A DNA stretch of 12,096 bases from Phoronis ovalis (Eukaryota; Phoronida; Phoronidae): contig JAOXYB010047824.1 of the NCBI GenBank assembly GCA_028565635.1, forward strand, positions 1 to 12,096, in the 5' to 3' direction. Below the pieces are notes generated by a model. It searched no databases, was not told the DNA's origin, and saw only the letters and a program-made list of their open reading frames with translations. Made by a program: the position numbers and the translations under genes. Below, piece by piece: positions 7,872 through 12,096 of this stretch. How positions within the stretch are numbered: the first letter of the stretch is position 1; every line of letters starts with the position of its first letter.

Positions 7872-9047
7872 AAAAGGTAAATATTTTATATAATGTTTAT
7901 TGTACAACAACATAAAAGTTAGTGCTTATGACTGTTACAAGTTACCTACGTCAAAGAGTTAATTATGTTCCTGACTTTATGGTGATAACAAGGAAGGACG
8001 TTGTTTGAGTTTTTCTTTCATTATCACCAGCAAGGAGAAAATTTAGTCTTTTATATTTAATTTTTCTTTGTTTTTTATTGGCCAATCACAGCTTGTTTTT
8101 ATCACAATTATGTTGTAGTCAAAACTATGCAGTTTCTGTATACCACACAATGAGATATAATGTTTAACATTACCGAGAAAACTAAATCACGATTTAATCC
8201 TTTTAGGACCAACAACTTCTCACTCTTTTAATTTTCATTAAAATAATATTGAACATTCTTTGTAAATTTTTTATTTTACACTGTTTGCTAGTTTAGTTTT
8301 GCTTACTGTGATGCTATATTAATTAACAATTCTGCCCAAGAACATTTATTAAAATAGCAAAATATGTTTTTTTTGTAATCAATATCATTATAAAACCAGG
8401 TAATTTAAGTTCAGTGATCTTCTTTCAGAACACACCTGTAGTGTATATTGATTTAAAAGTACTCAATGAAATTTACGAACATTTTTTGTGTTAATTAACT
8501 TGGATTAAAAAAAAGATAGATACAATCTGTCTTAATGTGCTTGTTCCCCACGTACATTACACAGACTCATTGACATTCTGCTTGAGTAGCAACAAATGTT
8601 AACACATTTACGATTCAAGAAATTTTTCATAAATGAGACCCTCAATTTTAATCTAGATTTAGTTTCAGAAGCACACTGTCAAAATCTATACAAACACCTT
8701 TGCATATATTGACCAAAATCAAAGGTCACATTAGAAGATCAATGATTGAAGAAAAGTTATGATCCATTTAACAATGACAGATTTTCTTATCCAAATAGCA
8801 ACCTGGGATTAAGTGCACAAGAAAACACATCTATTCACATACTGGGTGGCACAAAGGACTATTATAGACATGCTTTGTAAAAACTGTCATGATGTATATT
8901 TACAGTTTGTTATTTTAAGTTATGTTTGACAATATTTAGATAATAAAAAGAAACATTATTTTTTCTTAACAGGATTTTTTTTACTATTTTTGGAAACAAG
9001 GTTTAAGAACAGTTCTTATGTTAAAAAGAAAATCCACATCTAAAATG
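7872..9047. other. AT-rich stretch; one hairpin and an NF-Y-like palindrome
   Basis: No gene is seen. GGTGATAA (7981-7988) and TTATCACC (8021-8028) are exact reverse complements with a 32-nt loop. ATTGGCCAAT (8087-8096) is a perfect palindrome, and GGCCAATCAC (8090-8099) fits the NF-Y CCAAT consensus. No TATA element, CpG enrichment or start context accompanies it, so a promoter is not claimed. Confidence 0.45.
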
Positions 9048-9116
9048 TATTATAAAGTATTCAGCAGCCAAACTTTCATACTAAATACTTCTATTATAAA
9101 GTATTTTGCAGCCAAC
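9048..9116 (+). repeat. Two-copy direct repeat, 44-bp spacing
   Basis: TATTATAAAGTATTCAGCAGCC (9048 onward) recurs as TATTATAAAGTATTTTGCAGCC (9092 onward) with two differences. Both copies continue into CAA(A)CT. It reads as a simple local tandem duplication; no function is implied. Confidence 0.65.
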
Positions 9117-9494
9117 TAGACTTAACATATTTTGTGCACACACTAAAAACTTTTCTAGCTTCCACCACACTGTTATTTTTTCCTATAATAATTAATTTAA
9201 TGTTTTCTTTTTCTTCACACATGCTTATACTAGTGGAAATAAAGGTTAATTAAAACTGTATATGAAAGAAAACACAATTTGAGCATTAAAAACATATGGT
9301 TTCAGTGATTTGGACAAAAACGTTATGAAAACTAGCGAGCTTGTATCTATGGTCAAATTTGGGGTGTAAACCTTGAATAAACTATTCACATTTTAAATTA
9401 ACGTGGTTGGGGCTGACATGAGTATTCACTAGCCCTGGAATATGTAGGAGACATTTATTGGTTATCACTGTTTTAAATAAGAACAGATACAAAC
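9117..9494. other. AT-rich stretch without a recognised feature
   Basis: Nothing is supported beyond the downstream part of the minus-strand frame discussed in the next entry, which stays open to 9382. Confidence 0.5.
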
Positions 9495-9653
9495 CTGGTG
9501 TGCAACTTGTCTCGTACCAAAAGAATCCACCATTAATATATTCACCATTAAAAATAAAAAATCTGTGAGCTTCTTTCGACTTCCAGTTGTCCCTCCTCTG
9601 CACAAGAGCAATATTAAGTTCCTTCCACTTACCAGATATGAATACCTTCCAAA
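9495..9653 (-). CDS. Possible internal coding exon, unknown protein
   Basis: The minus strand is open from just after a TGA at 9679-9681 down to 9382. The central part reads like protein: it starts WKVFISGKWKELNIALVQRR, continues with an asparagine-, tryptophan- and aromatic-rich stretch, and ends with WYETSCTPG. It has four tryptophans, unusual for random AT-rich DNA. A donor-like CAG|GTTTGT closes the segment (intron from 9494). A CAG lies upstream at the 9654/9653 boundary, but its polypyrimidine tract is poor. With those limits the exon is 159 bp, 53 codons, phase 1 at both ends, so it could be a symmetric module. No family is recognised. Against it: weak acceptor, non-consensus donor, a second open frame on the same strand, and no confirmed neighbouring exon. 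It may well be chance. Confidence 0.2.
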
Positions 9654-9681
9654 CTGGATTTCCAATGAGGTATTTATGTCA

Positions 9682-10017
9682 TAATAATAATTTTGCTATT
9701 TTGCTTGTCAGCATATTTTAATATTCCAGCTCTGTTCTGAAATATAAACTATTCCTTGGGAACAATTCCTTATTTTCTATGATTTTGCAAAGTTGTTAAT
9801 TGCATTTAATATGAATACTATCAATTAATAGTGAAACCTGTTTTCAAACTGGCTTGATATCTCCTGTGGGTTTTCAGAAAGGGGTGTAATATACATCCTT
9901 TATATTAATCCAGTGTATTTCAAAATCAAGATCTTTTCTGTTTCAGAGTATTATGCTGTACATGCTTTTCTTTTCAATCTCCTAATTGATGCACCCTCTT
10001 TTCTTCTGTCTGTTTAG
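9682..10017. other. AT-rich stretch with plus-strand acceptor-like pyrimidine tracts
   Basis: Two plus-strand acceptor-like sites are visible: TTTTCTGTTTCAG ending at 9946, and TTCTTCTGTCTGTTTAG ending at 10017 with a CTAAT branch-like site about 25 nt upstream. No open frame passes through the region. Confidence 0.35.
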
Positions 10018-10198
10018 CTCCAGTTGTTTATTGTACTTTTTATGCAGCCACGCCAAGACCCACATTAAGTTCTCTTTCTCAACAGATAGAAAAGTGAATG
10101 CATTCCCTGTCAAAATTAACAAAGTAGTAAAGATAAATTCAAAATACAAAACTCCATATTAAAAATGAAAGATAAAAGGCAGAAATTGTACCTAGCAG
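10018..10198 (+). other. Possible plus-strand exon by splice signals only
   Basis: A strong pyrimidine-rich acceptor (ending at 10017) and a consensus-like donor CAG|GTACGT (exon end 10198) enclose 181 bp. All three frames contain stops; the longest starts SSCLLYFLCSHAKTH and closes near 10162. If transcribed, this would be untranslated, a last coding exon without the donor, or a lncRNA exon. The minus-strand signals nearby point the other way, so confidence is low. Confidence 0.15.
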
Positions 10199-10200
10199 GT

Positions 10201-10620
10201 ACGTACATCTCATTACATGCCTGAGCTGCAGTGACGCACACGCAGGTCCCCGGGTTTTATACTTTAACGTACATGTTTTCAGAAGTGTTCTTTTTAGGCC
10301 GCGCAACTGTAGGTCGGTCCACTGACACATTTAAAAACTAGTGCGTTAAGGCCCCTCTTTCCACGCTTTATCGCCCGCAATCACAGCTTTAAACTTTACT
10401 GAATACTTAATCCGTTAATGGAGACTCCCGATGCACGGATTTGCGCAATTTTAAAAATAAAACCCGTTCTTTAGCTTTAATCCCCGGTTGTAATACAGTC
10501 AGCTCAGACTCTTGAATTCCCTCGGCTCGGGATTCCCTCGCAACAGTATCCAGTTTTCTTGCCTGCTGTGTTTTAAAATAGTCAAATGATGCGTAGAACG
10601 GACTGTATTAAAGCGCACGC
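10201..10620. promoter_or_regulatory. CpG-enriched stretch, candidate promoter region
   Basis: I count about 25 CpG in these 420 bp, against roughly three in comparable lengths of the AT-rich DNA at 8.4-8.9 kb or 9.36-9.66 kb. CpG retention without an obvious transposon suggests a germline-unmethylated, promoter-like segment. It contains a 10-bp inverted pair, TAATACAGTC (10491-10500) and GACTGTATTA (10601-10610), and a duplicated ATTCCCTCG near 10516 and 10532. No TATA box is clear. The transcription start and direction are not determined. Confidence 0.35.
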
Positions 10621-10646
10621 AAAAACAACTTTCACCCTGTACTTTG

Positions 10647-10655
10647 ACTTACCTG
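10647..10655 (-). other. Consensus splice donor, minus strand
   Basis: On the minus strand this reads CAG|GTAAGT, an exact match to the metazoan donor consensus, placing an exon end at 10653 and an intron start at 10652. It lies downstream, in the minus direction, of the ZNF143-like motif and CRE, as expected for a short first exon. The minus-strand frame from 10779 through this junction is open but has no recognisable protein, so the exon may be untranslated. Confidence 0.4.
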
Positions 10656-10714
10656 GTTTTAATGAATGTGTTAAATGTGTTATAAAACCTAGTTTACATG
10701 GGAACCTATTACAG

Positions 10715-10740
10715 AACTTGATATCCCAAGATGCAATGCA
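10715..10740 (+). promoter_or_regulatory. ZNF143/Staf-like site
   Basis: The sequence AACTTGATATCCCAAGATGC followed by AATGCA aligns without gaps to the long ZNF143 (Staf) promoter motif, AACTACAATTCCCAGAATGC followed by AATGCG, at about 19 of 26 positions. The TCCCA and ATGCAATGC blocks are retained. In vertebrates this motif sits within promoters of many housekeeping genes; whether the organism here uses it the same way is inference. Its place between a CRE and a consensus donor supports a promoter reading. Confidence 0.4.
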
Positions 10741-10780
10741 TGCAGAAGATAACGAGTAATAAGTAATCGATATGACCAAA

Positions 10781-10788
10781 TGACGTCA
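10781..10788. promoter_or_regulatory. Full CRE palindrome (TGACGTCA)
   Basis: This is an exact 8-bp CREB/ATF consensus, about 40 bp from the ZNF143-like site. In promoters such sites usually lie near the transcription start. On the minus-strand model it would be upstream of, or at the beginning of, the putative first exon. Confidence 0.4.
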
Positions 10789-10893
10789 ATGAATAAGATT
10801 GTAAACGCATTTAGACGATTGTCACAAATATTGAAACAATGTGTGAATGTACCGTTTATTTTAGGGAGAATGGAATTGCTAGGGGAATAATAC

Positions 10894-10922
10894 AAGCGCA
10901 AATGCAAATTTAAAAGCGCAAA
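10894..10922. promoter_or_regulatory. Octamer motif between two AAGCGCAAA copies
   Basis: ATGCAAAT (10902-10909) is the exact POU-factor octamer. It is flanked by AAGCGCAAA at 10894-10902 and 10914-10922, two turns of the helix apart (20 bp). TTTGCGC on the other strand is near an E2F core. Chance occurrence in AT-rich DNA is possible for the octamer, less so for the paired GC-containing repeats. Confidence 0.3.
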
Positions 10923-11855
10923 ATCGACTTAAAAATTGCCTGAATCTTCTGCTCAACACAGATTATTTGAGGGCGCATGGAATTATTAGAATAAAAATTG
11001 AAAAAGTAAAAAGAAAATACTAAATTAGCCAATAGCTAGACTATTTTATTCTTCATTATTGTGTCATATTGCAAAACCTTGGTAATTAATACACTAGTTT
11101 AATTAACACAAGAAATAAATTGCAGGGAGATAATACACGTAATAATAAACAAGGGCGCGTCATGACGAAAGAATGATACATACGTAGCTGTACAACAAAA
11201 GTTCACATCTTCATAAATTTAATAAAATGTTTTAACCGAAAGCTGGGGATTTTTGTACTTCTATTTTTTTTCATTTTCACGCACATTAAGCTGTTGAAAA
11301 CAAAAAGTATCAAGAACGGACTGAGGTATACCGACTGGCCTTTTTAGACGGTATGCAGCCCAAACTGGAAATAATGATCCACCCATTTCTGGATATTTAT
11401 AATCACAATAATAGACCCATTCCACCATTCCTAGTATCACTCGTCGATAAAGGAATCAATATCATAGGCACTTTGAAAATGGGCCGTTTCTAGGATGTTT
11501 TTGTGAAAAAGTGTCCAATTTGGGCGGCACAACCCTGTGAATTATTAGATGCTTAAACTTACATTATAATCAACATTTCAGTATGCAGCACTCCGCACAT
11601 CGACATCGCAAATGTAAAAATGTATATAATGCGTTCTATTAATGTTGTTGAATTATCTATATATATGCTTTAAAAAATAGATATTTTTACATCTTTACAA
11701 TAGTTCGTAGAAATTCATAGTTATTTATACTATTTCCTTGTTGTCGCTTTCTTAATTGGTATTATATAGAAACGCGTAATACGTTATTTTTCTTAAAGTT
11801 ACAAAGTACATCTGGTACTAAGATTATCATGAAGATGAAGATGACTTATGTTTAC
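10923..11855. other. AT-rich stretch without a recognised gene
   Basis: No exon or long repeat is supported. CGTCATGACG at 11158-11167 is a perfect 10-bp palindrome, and a CCAAT occurs near 11029. The stretch at 11330-11540 is a little richer in G+C but shows no open frame or inverted ends. Confidence 0.5.
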
Positions 11856-11865
11856 ATGACGTCAT
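11856..11865. promoter_or_regulatory. Second CRE palindrome (ATGACGTCAT)
   Basis: This is an exact CREB/ATF consensus in a 10-bp perfect palindrome. No other promoter mark is visible beside it, so it is listed as a site only. Confidence 0.3.
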
Positions 11866-12096
11866 AAATTACATGAACAGCTTGAACTAGAGAGCAAGAA
11901 CCTAGAAAAGAAGTTTTTGGATAATAAAAAATGCACGAGTTGCACCGCAGTAATACAGTGCATAAAGGATAAAAATAATCATAATTCAAGGAATCTTCAA
12001 TAGAAAGTGGATCATTACATTATGAATATGTATAAAGTCATGTTTATCGCAATAAAATAAGACGCAAACACTATTTAGCGAATGGTCACCTATATA
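11866..12096. other. AT-rich end of window
   Basis: No feature is recognised up to the window edge. Confidence 0.5.

Noticed and set aside
10139-10330. 63-codon minus-strand frame in the CpG-rich stretch
   Set aside because: There is no recognisable domain, and the composition is that expected of a GC-richer non-coding region.
10491-10610. 10-bp inverted pair TAATACAGTC/GACTGTATTA as a MITE
   Set aside because: Similarity stops after 10 bp on both sides and no target duplication is visible.
1-12096. CRISPR array, phage, toxin-antitoxin or defence system
   Set aside because: There are no regularly spaced identical repeats with unique spacers and no protein-coding genes; the DNA is animal-like.

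Overview
This window looks like AT-rich, non-coding nuclear DNA from an animal, most likely a marine invertebrate. No reading frame reaches 120 codons. There are no bacterial-type operons, ribosome binding sites or terminators. The recognisable content is short non-autonomous DNA transposons (MITEs), degenerate tandem repeats and a few promoter-like and splice-like signals. The repeat styles (GC-rich C/G-run inverted ends with GGGGTACT-like cores, CAGGGCTC hAT ends, AGGTCA-rich arrays) recall repeats I associate with hemichordate, amphioxus, cnidarian and mollusc genomes. That placement is from memory, not a search.

Layout. 1-400: degenerate C-run repeats and what looks like a decayed transposon end (309-395). 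1082-1534: a fold-back MITE with asymmetric arms. 1686-2089: a degenerate tandem array rich in TGACCT (AGGTCA on the minus strand), followed by a perfect 10-bp-arm hairpin at 2192-2216. 2536-2958, 4027-4362 and 7232-7605: three elements that appear to belong to one loose MITE group with G-rich ends. 5994-6358: a hAT-type MITE. 7205-7871: a second fold-back MITE whose left arm was split by the 7232-7605 element, leaving an apparent 8-bp target duplication. This nesting gives the relative age of the two insertions. 7872-9480 is plain AT-rich DNA with small repeats.

The only part that suggests a gene is about 9.5-10.9 kb. It has a CpG-enriched stretch (10201-10620), a ZNF143/Staf-like motif (10715-10740), a full CRE (10781-10788) and a consensus minus-strand splice donor (exon end 10653). 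A weak minus-strand coding-exon candidate lies at 9495-9653, and a plus-strand acceptor/donor pair at 10018-10198. I infer a possible promoter and first exon there, but cannot name a gene, and the signals on the two strands conflict. 10.9-12.1 kb is AT-rich DNA with another CRE palindrome.

I do not see a convincing undescribed multi-gene system. The most informative observations are the nested MITE insertion, the G-rich-ended MITE group with internal minisatellites, the AGGTCA array and the candidate promoter.
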